From Clostridia bacterium (GTDB lineage: Bacteria; Bacillota; Clostridia; Christensenellales; Borkfalkiaceae): a DNA stretch of 64,000 bases. Below are positions 34,042-42,203 of this stretch, piece by piece. The position numbers and the translations under genes are program-made. The notes beneath the pieces are model-generated. The model was given only the letters and a program-made list of their open reading frames with translations, was not told the origin of the DNA and searched no databases. The stretch lies in contig JAFQEA010000003.1 of the NCBI GenBank assembly GCA_017399185.1, positions 62,001 to 126,000 of the forward strand, read 5' to 3'. Numbering within the stretch: position 1 is the stretch's first letter; every line of letters begins with the position of its first letter.

Positions 34042-34389
34042 ATGGAAGTTAAAAAATTAATTTGTGTAGAATGCCCGATGGGTTGTAACGTGGAAGTTGT
34101 TATGGAAGGAAGTGATATAAAAAACGTAACGGGCTTTAGCTGTGTGCGCGGTAAAAACTACGCCACGGCAGAAGTCGTTAACCCTTTAAGGGTTATAACC
34201 ACCACTATAAAAACGCTTGACGGCCGCATTGTGCCCGTTAAAACCGATATGCCTGTTCCTAAAAAGGATATGGCAGCACTTATTGAAAAAATCAAAGCCG
34301 TTAAGGTTGACGGGCAAATCAAGGTCGGTCAAATTTTATATAAGGACCTTTGCATTGGTGCAAACTTAATTGCAACAAAAAATTGCTAA
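34042..34389 (+). CDS. DUF1667 zinc/iron-binding-type small protein
   Basis: 115 residues. An N-terminal CVECPMGCNVEVV and a later SCVRGKNYA give a four-Cys-like set, then VNPLRVITTTIKTLDG, typical of DUF1667. Members almost always follow the two flavoproteins of the GlpA-like module and are thought to be its third subunit, perhaps binding a metal or cluster. AGGGGG lies upstream. No enzymatic role can be read. Confidence 0.85.
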   Translation: MEVKKLICVECPMGCNVEVVMEGSDIKNVTGFSCVRGKNYATAEVVNPLRVITTTIKTLDGRIVPVKTDMPVPKKDMAALIEKIKAVKVDGQIKVGQILYKDLCIGANLIATKNC

Positions 34390-34395
34390 AACAAC

Positions 34396-34423
34396 AGATA
34401 ATCGGCTTATAGACCGATATTTC
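34396..34423 (-). repeat. Dispersed palindromic repeat after the DUF1667 gene
   Basis: Minus strand: AAATATCGGTCTATAAGCCG then ATTATCT. It lies in the gap before the M3 peptidase gene. Confidence 0.68.
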
Positions 34424-34451
34424 AAACTAAAACACTAAAAAAAGGTGGATT

Positions 34452-36158
34452 ATGGAAGTTTTAAAAGTAAACCAAATACCGTATAAAAGGGCAGATGTGA
34501 GCAAGGTTAAAATCGCCCTTGATAAGTTTTTAGAAATCAACAATAATGCAAAATGCGTTCAAGACGTGTTAGACGCAAGAAAGGTTTTTAACGATGCGAT
34601 GGAAGAATTTAACACTTACGCATCGTTAGCGTACGTTCGCTATTCGCAAGATACCCGTGATGAGTTTTATCTTGGTGAGCAGGACTTTTACGACCAGGAA
34701 GGCCCAACGGTTTCAGGTTACTATTCTACCTATGCAAGCGCAATGGTTAATTCGCCTTTCAGGGCCGAGCTTGAAAAGCTTTTACCTGAAACGCTATTTC
34801 CGTCGTATGAGTGTGCGATAAAAAGCCATAGCAAGGAAACTGAAGACCTTGAACGCCTTGAAAACTCAATAGTAACAGAGTACTCGCAATTACTTGCGCA
34901 GGTTACGATGGATTGGGAAGGCGAAGAAAAGCCTTTAAGCTACGTCAGGGGCTTTATGGAAGATTCGTCGCGCGACGTCAGAAGAAAAGCAACCATTGCC
35001 GTGGGTCAGGCGCTTGAAAAAATCAGCGATAAGCTTGACGATATTTATGACCGCCTTGTAAAGGTGCGTACAAAAATTGCAAAAATGCTGGGCTATGAAA
35101 ACTATATCGAGCTTGGCTATTACCGCATGAGCCGTATTGACTATAATAAGGAAATGGTTGAAACGTTCAGGGAAAACGTGCTTTCCGACCTTGTCCCCGT
35201 GGTTACCGCGCTCAAAAAGGAAATACAAAAAAATTGCGGCTTTGATAAGATTTATTTTTACGATAATGAAGTTATCGAAGGCGCAACCGCACCCGTACCT
35301 TTTGATAATTTAGAAGGCATTGTTGAAGCCGCACGCAAAATGTATAAGGAAATGAGCCCCGTCACGCACGAGTTTATGGAAAAAATGGTTAAGACGGGCG
35401 CTTTTGACCTTGACGCGCGTGAAGGTAAGTGCGGTGGCGGCTATGCAACTACTTTTGATAGCTTAAAGCAATGCTTTGTATTTGCAAACTTTAACGGGTC
35501 TTCCGGCGACGTTGACGTTATGACACACGAATTCGGCCACGCTTTAGCGTTTGATTTTGCGTTCAAACACGGTGATGGCGAAGTTGGCTGCGCCGCTTCA
35601 ATGGAAACTGCCGAAACCCATTCTATGAGTATGGAATTTTTCGCTTGGCCGCACATGGATAAGTTCTTTAAAAATGCCGACCTTTATAGGTATAAGCATT
35701 TGGCAAGCGCGTTAACCTTTATACCTTACGGCGTAATCGTTGACGAGTTCCAACACATAATGTATCAAAACCCCGACCTAACACCTGCCCAAAGGAACAA
35801 GGTTTATCTTGAGCTTGAAGCAAAATACCGCCCGTATATGACCTTTGAAGGCTTGCCTTATTTAGAAAAGGGTACGCGCTGGCAGTATCAATCACATATT
35901 TATGAATCACCATTTTATTATATTGATTATTGCTTGGCGCAGGTTATCGCGCTTGAGTTTTTAGACCTTTCACAAAAGGATTACGAAGGCGCATTAAATA
36001 GATATTTTGAACACTTAAAGCGCGGCGGCAGGTTTGCGTTTAACCGTTTGGCTTTGCTTGCGGGCTTGGATTCACCGTTTAAAAAAGGTGCATTAAAGGA
36101 AGTTGCAAAATGTGCAACCAACACTATAAATCAAATTAAATCAAGGTTAAACGTTTAA
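34452..36158 (+). CDS. M3-family oligoendopeptidase
   Basis: 568 residues, the length of Clostridial M3B oligoendopeptidases (PepF-like). The zinc motif THEFGHALAFDF is at about residues 358-369, preceded by FANFNGSSGDVDVM. A downstream ETAETHSMSMEFFAW supplies the third ligand region. No signal peptide, so it acts in the cytoplasm on imported or turnover peptides. It has its own AAAGGTGG site, and repeat copies lie on both sides. Confidence 0.93.
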   Translation: MEVLKVNQIPYKRADVSKVKIALDKFLEINNNAKCVQDVLDARKVFNDAMEEFNTYASLAYVRYSQDTRDEFYLGEQDFYDQEGPTVSGYYSTYASAMVNSPFRAELEKLLPETLFPSYECAIKSHSKETEDLERLENSIVTEYSQLLAQVTMDWEGEEKPLSYVRGFMEDSSRDVRRKATIAVGQALEKISDKLDDIYDRLVKVRTKIAKMLGYENYIELGYYRMSRIDYNKEMVETFRENVLSDLVPVVTALKKEIQKNCGFDKIYFYDNEVIEGATAPVPFDNLEGIVEAARKMYKEMSPVTHEFMEKMVKTGAFDLDAREGKCGGGYATTFDSLKQCFVFANFNGSSGDVDVMTHEFGHALAFDFAFKHGDGEVGCAASMETAETHSMSMEFFAWPHMDKFFKNADLYRYKHLASALTFIPYGVIVDEFQHIMYQNPDLTPAQRNKVYLELEAKYRPYMTFEGLPYLEKGTRWQYQSHIYESPFYYIDYCLAQVIALEFLDLSQKDYEGALNRYFEHLKRGGRFAFNRLALLAGLDSPFKKGALKEVAKCATNTINQIKSRLNV

Positions 36159-36188
36159 AAAACTCTTTGTTATCTGTGCGAAAAACAC

Positions 36189-36216
36189 CGATAACGGGCT
36201 TATAGGTCAACTTTTC
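36189..36216 (-). repeat. Dispersed palindromic repeat after the M3 peptidase gene
   Basis: Minus strand: GAAAAGTTGACCTATAAGCC then CGTTATCG. Confidence 0.65.
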
Positions 36217-36250
36217 TACAAAAAACACTCAAAAACAAAGGGGAGAGCTT

Positions 36251-38386
36251 ATGAAAAAGCTTTTAGCATTAGTTTTAATTATTTGTATGGCCGCTTGTAT
36301 GACGGCGTGCGTACAAGTTATTCCAGGTGGAAATAATACACACACGCACAAGGTTTTGGACGGCTGGTGCGTCAGCGAAACGCACCATTGGAAGGAATGC
36401 TCCTGCGGGAAGTATAAGGAAAGCGTTGCTTACCACTACGGCGGAACGGCAACGACAACCACGCTTGCCGTTTGCGTTGTGTGCGGCGAAGAATACGGTG
36501 AACTTCTTAAAGAAGACCCAACACCCGATCCAACGCCCGATCCAACGCCCGACCCAACACCCGATCCGACACCTGACCCAACACCCGATCCAACGCCCGA
36601 TCCAACACCCGATCCAACGCCAAGTCCGGATGATGGGCAGGAAGTAGAAGTCGTGCTTGATATGATGGGTACAAACAGCCTTGTTTCAAGTCAAGCAGAG
36701 CAAAACGTTTACTCTGCAAACGGTATTACATACGTAAACGATAAAGCGTCTTCCATAAACGACTGCTATTACGATTCAACCTACGCCGCAAGGGCGTACA
36801 CGGGCTCAACCATTACGATATCCTACACGGGCACGTTTAATAAGGTTGTTCTTGTTTTAGACGACTATAACGGCGGTAAATATCTTACGGGCTTGGATAA
36901 CGTTTCGGTGAGCAGCGGCGTTTATGAGCGCGACTATGACGTTGTAACCATTACTTTTGGTCAAAGCGTTTCAAGCTTTACAACGGGTGAGCTTACAAAG
37001 CAGGTTCGCATTGAAAGTATAACCTTAACCACAAAAATCACCGGTCAAAGCCCTGACCAAGGCGGAACTGTTACCCCACCAAGCCAAAGCACCATTACAA
37101 GCCAAACGCGCGCGTTTAGCGATATGCTTTGCAAAAACGGGCCAATGACCGAAGGCTGTCTGCCATCGGTTGGTACGCCAAAGGTTCTGGTTGTCCCTGT
37201 AAACTTAAAATCTTCCAACAAAACGGACAAAATCTTAAACGATATCGAAATTGCCTTCAACGGCACGACTGCACAAACGGGCTGGTACAGCGTTAAGGAA
37301 TATTACCAAATTTCGTCTTACGGCAAGCTTAATTTTGATTTCAACGTTTTAGACAGCTGGTACACGCCAAAGCACGACGCAAGCTATTACGATAGCTATT
37401 ACGATGAAGAAACGGGCAACTACGGCTCAACCGTTATTTTGGAAGAAGTTTTGGATTATTACGATTCTTCTATTGATTTTAGCGATTACGACTATAATAA
37501 CGACGGCATAATTGACAGCGTTTGGTTGATTTATAACTATGACGTCAACTATGACGATGAAAATTCAGATTATTGGGCTTACGTTTACCAATCAATTTCC
37601 GACACCAAGTACGACGGCAAGTTAGCAGCTTATTACGGCTGGGCTGGCACCGACTTTATGTACGACAGGGAAGACACGGGCTACGATACAAGCACGATGA
37701 TTGTTGACGCACACACCTTTATCCACGAAACAGGTCACCTTATGGGGCTTGACGACTATTACGATTATGACGAAACAGTCGGCCCGATCGGCGGCTTTTA
37801 CGGCGCGGATATGATGGATTATAACGTTGGTGACCACTCTTCAATCAATAAGCTGTTGCTCGGCTGGATTACCCCTACCGTTATCACGGGCAAGGGCGAA
37901 ATTCAGATTGATATCAAGTCCTTTGCCGAAACAGGTCAGGTTTTATTGATTGCAAATCACGAAATCACTTCGATTTATGACGAATATCTTTTAGTTGAGT
38001 TTTACACTGATACCTTACTTAACGCAAACGATAACCCAATGTATAGCGACGGCTACAGCGCAGTTTACGGCGTAAGGGTTTTACACGTTGACGCAAATAT
38101 CTTTTACAACAGCTATGGCGAAGTCGATTATAACCAGGGCGAATCCTATATTACCGGCTTTAAGTACGATAACTCTGACGAATCCAAATTATTCGTTGAT
38201 ACGCTGTATTGTGCTAAAACAGAAGACTGGGCAACCGACGATATGCTTTACACAACAACGTCAAAGGTTTTCGGCGTTGACAGATATTCAAATTACAAGA
38301 TGCACGATGCAACCTATCTTAATCTTATTATCAACGTTTTATCAATGAATAGTAGCGGCGCAAACTTAAAGATAACAATTAACTAA
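36251..38386 (+). CDS. M6-family (immune inhibitor A-like) metalloprotease lipoprotein
   Basis: 711 residues. A lipoprotein signal ends at MTAC (about residue 20). A small His/Cys-rich module follows (about 30-85; HHWKECSCGKYKE, CVVCGEEYG), then a linker of nine DPTP units (about 89-124). Next is a beta-rich domain (130-260) and the M6 peptidase domain with HETGHLMGLDDYYDYD near residue 496: zinc His residues in HExxH plus a third ligand in GLDD. It is a surface-anchored protease by signal and linker. Acidic, Tyr/Asp-rich segments (DYDYNNDGIIDS) probably bind calcium. Family substrates include antimicrobial and host proteins; none can be assigned here. Confidence 0.88.
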   Translation: MKKLLALVLIICMAACMTACVQVIPGGNNTHTHKVLDGWCVSETHHWKECSCGKYKESVAYHYGGTATTTTLAVCVVCGEEYGELLKEDPTPDPTPDPTPDPTPDPTPDPTPDPTPDPTPDPTPSPDDGQEVEVVLDMMGTNSLVSSQAEQNVYSANGITYVNDKASSINDCYYDSTYAARAYTGSTITISYTGTFNKVVLVLDDYNGGKYLTGLDNVSVSSGVYERDYDVVTITFGQSVSSFTTGELTKQVRIESITLTTKITGQSPDQGGTVTPPSQSTITSQTRAFSDMLCKNGPMTEGCLPSVGTPKVLVVPVNLKSSNKTDKILNDIEIAFNGTTAQTGWYSVKEYYQISSYGKLNFDFNVLDSWYTPKHDASYYDSYYDEETGNYGSTVILEEVLDYYDSSIDFSDYDYNNDGIIDSVWLIYNYDVNYDDENSDYWAYVYQSISDTKYDGKLAAYYGWAGTDFMYDREDTGYDTSTMIVDAHTFIHETGHLMGLDDYYDYDETVGPIGGFYGADMMDYNVGDHSSINKLLLGWITPTVITGKGEIQIDIKSFAETGQVLLIANHEITSIYDEYLLVEFYTDTLLNANDNPMYSDGYSAVYGVRVLHVDANIFYNSYGEVDYNQGESYITGFKYDNSDESKLFVDTLYCAKTEDWATDDMLYTTTSKVFGVDRYSNYKMHDATYLNLIINVLSMNSSGANLKITIN
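36515..36622 (+). repeat. Nine 12-bp tandem repeats (Asp-Pro-Thr-Pro linker)
   Basis: GA(C/T)CCAACRCCC repeated nine times in frame with silent third-base changes. It encodes a stiff wall-spanning linker. Confidence 0.9.
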
Positions 38387-38392
38387 AAAGGT

Positions 38393-38420
38393 AAAAATCG
38401 GCCTATAGGTCGGTTAAACA
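38393..38420 (+). repeat. Dispersed palindromic repeat after the M6 protease gene
   Basis: AAAAATCGGCCTATAGGTCG then GTTAAACA; it abuts the terminator at 38423, the same arrangement as at 13458. Confidence 0.76.
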
Positions 38421-38422
38421 GC

Positions 38423-38450
38423 AAAAAAGCACCCGTTATCGGGTGCTTTT
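38423..38450 (+). terminator. Rho-independent terminator
   Basis: AAAAAAGCACCCG, loop TTAT, CGGGTGCTTTT. Confidence 0.85.
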
Positions 38451-38475
38451 AGTTTGCCGTTTATGTTTATTAAGG

Positions 38476-39171
38476 TTAAAATTTTGAAATGTCAGGTGGC
38501 GGGATTAGCGTGTAATCGCGGGATTTTAAAACGCTTGCAAGGGATCTTTCGTCCCGTATGCGGCTAAACACCTTAATGCCTAAAGCGGTGGCGGTGTTTT
38601 CGTTATGCGTGTCCGCGCCTGAAGTTAATATAAGGTGTGGGTTTTCCTTACTGAACTCAAGTGCTTTTATATCATCAACCTTTGGGTTGCCGTAATTATA
38701 AACTTCAATCCCGTCTATTAAGCTTAAGTCAAGCACGCGCGGATTGTTTATGCCGTAGCGCGACCTGAAGGGGTGCGCTTGTATTATCAAGCCGCCGTTA
38801 TCCCTTATTATCCTTGACCAATCCTTTAGGTTTGCATTTTTCAGCGTCGGGTTATCGTATAAAACCTGTGGGGTAATGCCGTAGCATAAAATTTCAAGCC
38901 CGTCAACGATATGCTCTTCGATACCGAAAATCACGTCAATATCGTGATGTTTAGCGAAAGACTTAAGCTCTATATAGTCCTTTTCATAAACGCTGACAAA
39001 ATCGTGCCACGATAAGCTACGGTCAATGCCTGTATAGCCGTTATAAAAATGGTTTGTGATAACAACGCCCGTATAGCCGCCACGCTTTAAAGCCAAAATA
39101 AGCTTTTCAGGTGACATTTGCGAGCATTCGCTACACGGCGCGGTGTGGGCGTGCATCTGGTATTTATACAT
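38476..39171 (-). CDS. PHP-domain phosphoesterase-like protein
   Basis: 231 residues. Opens with YQMHAHTAPCSECSQMSPEK (the first His pair of the PHP metal site), then VVITNHFYNGYTG, IFGIEEHI, IQAHPFRSRYG and TSGADTHNENTA: the four PHP motifs in order. The family includes histidinol phosphatases and nucleotide or oligonucleotide phosphoesterases; this short form has no assigned substrate. It is a single-gene minus-strand unit with AAGGACGG before the start. Confidence 0.87.
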   Translation of the reverse strand: MYKYQMHAHTAPCSECSQMSPEKLILALKRGGYTGVVITNHFYNGYTGIDRSLSWHDFVSVYEKDYIELKSFAKHHDIDVIFGIEEHIVDGLEILCYGITPQVLYDNPTLKNANLKDWSRIIRDNGGLIIQAHPFRSRYGINNPRVLDLSLIDGIEVYNYGNPKVDDIKALEFSKENPHLILTSGADTHNENTATALGIKVFSRIRDERSLASVLKSRDYTLIPPPDISKF

Positions 39172-39215
39172 TTTAAGCCGTCCTTATAAAAAGATATAAT
39201 GTTGCTAAAATCACT

Positions 39216-39243
39216 AAAAGTGGGGCTATAGGTCGATTATTGG
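39216..39243 (+). repeat. Dispersed palindromic repeat between the PHP and flavodoxin genes
   Basis: AAAAGTGGGGCTATAGGTCG then ATTATTGG: the cleanest consensus copy. Confidence 0.82.
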
Positions 39244-39269
39244 CAGGTTTTATCAAGTTTTAGGCAAGA

Positions 39270-39848
39270 TTAACCGTTGTTACACATATTAACCAGCATT
39301 TTAGCAAAAACCCTTGCGCCCTGCTGTGCGCTTTCCGCGGTGAAGGAATTTATATCGTCTTCGTCCTGCACGGTGTATTCACCAACGTATTCAATATGGC
39401 TGTGCTTTGCAAGCCTTTGCATGCCCGTGATAAAGGGTGAGCAGGCATAATCCTTATCGTAGCCGTGCGTTAAGATAAGGGCTAATTTTTTATTGTTCCA
39501 AAGGGAATTTTTAGCTTTGCCGTAATATTTGTTAAGCGGGTAAAGCCTGTCAAGCATTGCCTTCATTTCCGCCGTGCAGTACCAATGGTAAATGGGCGTT
39601 GCTAAAACCAAAACGTCAGCTTCGATGATTTTAGGCGCAATACGGTGCATATCGTCTGAAATCTGGCAGGAATAGCCTTCTTCCTGCTGGCACGCGTAAC
39701 AGCCCTTGCAGGGCGAAATTTGCTTATCAAAAAGGGTTACGTATTCTACTTCCTGACCAAGCTCCTTTAGCTGGTCGATAAAGCCTTGGCAAAGCGCGTT
39801 TGTGTTTGATTGTGCGCGGCAGCTTCCAAGTACTATGCAAAACTTCAT
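39270..39848 (-). CDS. Flavodoxin-like NAD(P)H-dependent (iron-sulfur) FMN reductase
   Basis: 192 residues from the ATG at 39848, chosen because AAGGAGC lies just upstream; the frame extends to 39920 without support. Residues 1-25 give the FMN phosphate loop (VLGSCRAQSNTNAL). CKGCYACQQEEGYSCQISDD (about 48-67) is the Cys-rich signature of the NADPH-dependent FMN reductase/iron-sulfur flavoprotein type, and LATPIYHWYCTAEMKAMLDR follows. The family moves electrons between NAD(P)H and low-potential carriers or quinones in the cytoplasm. Confidence 0.87.
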   Translation of the reverse strand: MKFCIVLGSCRAQSNTNALCQGFIDQLKELGQEVEYVTLFDKQISPCKGCYACQQEEGYSCQISDDMHRIAPKIIEADVLVLATPIYHWYCTAEMKAMLDRLYPLNKYYGKAKNSLWNNKKLALILTHGYDKDYACSPFITGMQRLAKHSHIEYVGEYTVQDEDDINSFTAESAQQGARVFAKMLVNMCNNG

Positions 39849-39995
39849 AAAAAGCTCCTTTTGCCGCAAAGGGCGGCGTATTATCCATTTAATTATAAAT
39901 GCAATTAATCCAAAAATCAACCGTTTTAATTAAAAAACCGCACGATAAAAAGAGTGGTGGAAGACTTATTATTAAGATAAATTGATAAAAACCTA

Positions 39996-40025
39996 TTGAC
40001 AAGACGGGGGATTGTAGGGTAAAAT
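39996..40025 (+). promoter_or_regulatory. Promoter of the aldo/keto reductase gene
   Basis: TTGACA (39996-40001), 18-base spacer, TAAAAT (40020-40025), 27 bases before the start codon. It reads away from the minus-strand flavodoxin gene. Confidence 0.65.
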
Positions 40026-40052
40026 CTAATTAAGATAATTTTAAGGTGAAAT

Positions 40053-41078
40053 ATGTTTAGACTTGACGGAACTGATATTATAACCCCAAAAAACGCTTTT
40101 GGTGCGTTGCCCGTACAAAGAAGAACGGTTGACGAAGCCGTTAAAATACTGCGTAGGGCTTTGCAGGGCGGTATGACATACTTTGATACTGCGCGCTCTT
40201 ATACTGACAGCGAAGAAAAAATCGGCATTGCCTTTGAAGGGGTTGACAGAAAAAGCTATTATTTGGCAACGAAAACACCTTCGACTACAAGGGAAGGGAT
40301 TTTGAGCGACCTTGAAACGTCGCTTAAAAACCTTAAGACCGATTATATTGACGTTTACCAATTACATAACGCCCAGCAGTGCTACGCACCCGGTGACGGC
40401 ACGGGCGTTTACGAAACCATGCAGGAGCTTAAAGCACAAGGTAAGATAAGGTATATTTCTATAACCTGTCACAAAATAGACGTTGCTTTTAAGGCTGTTG
40501 AATCGGGTTTGTATGCGACCTTGCAGTTTCCGCTTTCGTATCTTTCGGGCGAGAAGGAAATTGAGCTTGTCAAAAAATGTAAGGAACGTGGCGTGGGATT
40601 TATCGCCATGAAGGGTTTAGCGGGCGGTTTAATTAACAATGCGCGCGCAGCCTACGGCTATCTTGACCAGTTTGACAACGTGCTCCCTATCTGGGGCGTG
40701 CAGCATATGCACGAGCTTGAAGAATGGTTATCATTTATGGATAATCCGCCAACGCTTGATGAAGAGCTTGTCAGCTTGATCATTAAAGACCGCGAAAGCA
40801 TGCAGGGTGCGTTTTGCCGTTCGTGCGGGTATTGTATGCCGTGTCCGAAGGGTATAATAATTAACCAATGCGCAAGAATGGTATTAATGCTTGGGCGCGC
40901 GCCGACGAAAAAGTGGCTTTCGGATGAGTGGCAAAAGGAAATGGCAAAAATAAACGACTGTATTAACTGCGGAAGATGTAAATCCCGCTGTCCGTATGGG
41001 CTTGACGTGCCAAATCTGCTTAAGCAAAACCTTGAAGGCTATAACAGAATTTTGCAAGAAGAAACGAACAAAAAGTAG
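40053..41078 (+). CDS. Aldo/keto reductase with C-terminal 4Fe-4S ferredoxin motifs
   Basis: 341 residues. AKR barrel: MTYFDTARSYTDSEEKIG (catalytic Asp and Tyr), TKTPSTTREGI (Lys), and VYQLHNAQQC (His). After about residue 245 it has CRSCGYCMPCPKG and then CINCGRCKSRCPYGL, two Cys clusters typical of the Fe-S-bearing AKRs of anaerobes. Substrate is unknown; electrons probably enter from ferredoxin rather than NADPH alone. The last codons and stop lie inside a repeat copy (41070-41097), so the final residues may be repeat-derived. Thioredoxin follows 60 bases later. Confidence 0.92.
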   Translation: MFRLDGTDIITPKNAFGALPVQRRTVDEAVKILRRALQGGMTYFDTARSYTDSEEKIGIAFEGVDRKSYYLATKTPSTTREGILSDLETSLKNLKTDYIDVYQLHNAQQCYAPGDGTGVYETMQELKAQGKIRYISITCHKIDVAFKAVESGLYATLQFPLSYLSGEKEIELVKKCKERGVGFIAMKGLAGGLINNARAAYGYLDQFDNVLPIWGVQHMHELEEWLSFMDNPPTLDEELVSLIIKDRESMQGAFCRSCGYCMPCPKGIIINQCARMVLMLGRAPTKKWLSDEWQKEMAKINDCINCGRCKSRCPYGLDVPNLLKQNLEGYNRILQEETNKK

Positions 41079-41097
41079 GGCTATAAGCCGATTAACG
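41070..41097 (+). repeat. Dispersed palindromic repeat overlapping the aldo/keto reductase stop
   Basis: AAAAAGTAGGGCTATAAGCC then GATTAACG. The TAG of the gene is the TAG within AAAGTAGGG. Confidence 0.75.
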
Positions 41098-41137
41098 CTA
41101 CTTTTTACATAAAATTAATGATTTAAAGGAGATATAT

Positions 41138-41473
41138 ATGAAAGAAGTTATATTAACACAAGACAATTTTAATGAAGAAATCCAAAACGCTAAAACACCG
41201 GTGCTGGTTGATTTCTGGGCGCCTTGGTGCGGACCTTGCAGAAACATGCTGCCTATCGTTGAAGAGCTTTCTGAAGAGCTTGACGGTCAAGTTAAAATCG
41301 GCAAGGTAAACGTTGACGAAGAAGAAATGCTCGCGCGTTTATTCAACGTAAGAAGCATACCTATGTTCGTGGTATTTGAAAACGGCAAGCCAGTACGTTC
41401 CTTTTTAGGCAGCTGTCCAAAGCAAACCTTGATTGATTTTATCAACGGCAAGGAAATCAAGGAAGAAGAATAA
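41138..41473 (+). CDS. trxA: Thioredoxin
   Basis: 111 residues. The active site WCGPC lies within VLVDFWAPWCGPCRNMLPIV (about residues 24-43), followed by KVNVDEE and the cis-Pro segment VRSIPMFVVFENG. It reduces protein disulfides in the cytoplasm. AAAGGAGAT gives a strong binding site. The gene is separated from the aldo/keto reductase only by a repeat copy, so it may be co-transcribed, and it ends before a 9-bp hairpin terminator. Confidence 0.95.
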   Translation: MKEVILTQDNFNEEIQNAKTPVLVDFWAPWCGPCRNMLPIVEELSEELDGQVKIGKVNVDEEEMLARLFNVRSIPMFVVFENGKPVRSFLGSCPKQTLIDFINGKEIKEEE

Positions 41474-41480
41474 TCTGCTT

Positions 41481-41506
41481 ATAATCGACCTATAGGCCGA
41501 CTTTTG
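41481..41506 (-). repeat. Dispersed palindromic repeat after trxA
   Basis: Minus strand: AAAAGTCGGCCTATAGGTCG then ATTAT, a consensus copy. Confidence 0.8.
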
Positions 41507-41572
41507 TGTGCTATGGCGTAAATTTTAGCCGCTTAAGTCGTTAATAAGGTAAAAAAACAATTTAATAATGAT

Positions 41573-41604
41573 AAGGCGCAATCTTTTAAGGTTGCGCCTT
41601 TTTT
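41573..41604 (+). terminator. trxA terminator
   Basis: AAGGCGCAA, 10-base loop, TTGCGCCTT and a T-run. Confidence 0.8.
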
Positions 41605-42104
41605 AGTGAATTTTGTTTTGTTTATCCTTTAAAATTATAAAAAATAATACTTTCCCGCCGTTGATATTTATGTAAAAAATGCAGATAATCGACCTATAGA
41701 AGGACTTTTTGGTAAATTTTACCATTTTTTGGCTGTAAAAGCGCGTACGTTCTTGCTTATTTGCCAAAATTGCGTAAAATTGCACTTAATAAGCATTTTT
41801 GACGTTAGTTATCAGTGTAAATGCTGAATTCCGACACAAAACGACGACTTTGGATAAAATGATTTCTAACAGAATAGCCAAAAACTATACCTGTTCAAAT
41901 TTTGCCGTGCTCCGTATAAATGCGTTTGTTGCTTTTTAAGTGGTTTTTACGATCCACAGTCAAATTTGAGCTTTTAAACCACGCGGACAGGGCTGTGATT
42001 TTGCACTTTTGTTACGCTAATTATTTTATCATTACCTTTTAGTGTGAAATTTTGGTGAAAATAAAAAAAGTTGCGCGCAAAAACAAAAAACTTTAGTTTT
42101 TAGG
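41605..42104. other. 500-bp intergenic region upstream of the giant gene
   Basis: AT-rich. It holds one repeat copy (41683-41710, minus) and no supported gene; a short minus-strand frame over the repeat is not credible. No recognised riboswitch or RNA was found. The last part leads into the giant-gene promoter. Confidence 0.5.
41683..41710 (-). repeat. Dispersed palindromic repeat upstream of the giant gene
   Basis: Minus strand: AAAAAGTCCTTCTATAGGTC then GATTATCT; one half of the palindrome is altered. It is the last copy seen; none occurs to the right. Confidence 0.68.
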
Positions 42105-42133
42105 TTGACTTTAGCTCTAATTAAATATATAAT
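42105..42133 (+). promoter_or_regulatory. Promoter of the giant gene
   Basis: TTGACT (42105-42110), 17-base spacer, TATAAT (42128-42133): close to consensus. It lies about 70 bases before the ATG at 42204, so upstream in-frame codons are not translated. Confidence 0.8.
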
Positions 42134-42203
42134 AGCAGTAGGCTTTGGGGCTATTGCGCCCTTTTTTAGGCCAATTCACATAAATTTCCATAGGAGAGAC
42201 AGT

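Noticed and set aside
41603..41785. Minus-strand 60-codon frame before the giant gene
   Set aside because: It overlaps the trxA terminator and a repeat copy, has no binding site and a low-complexity composition.
42105..42203. Upstream start for the giant protein
   Set aside because: The first codons coincide with the -35 and -10 boxes; the ATG at 42204 has an AGGAGAG site and begins a normal membrane signal.
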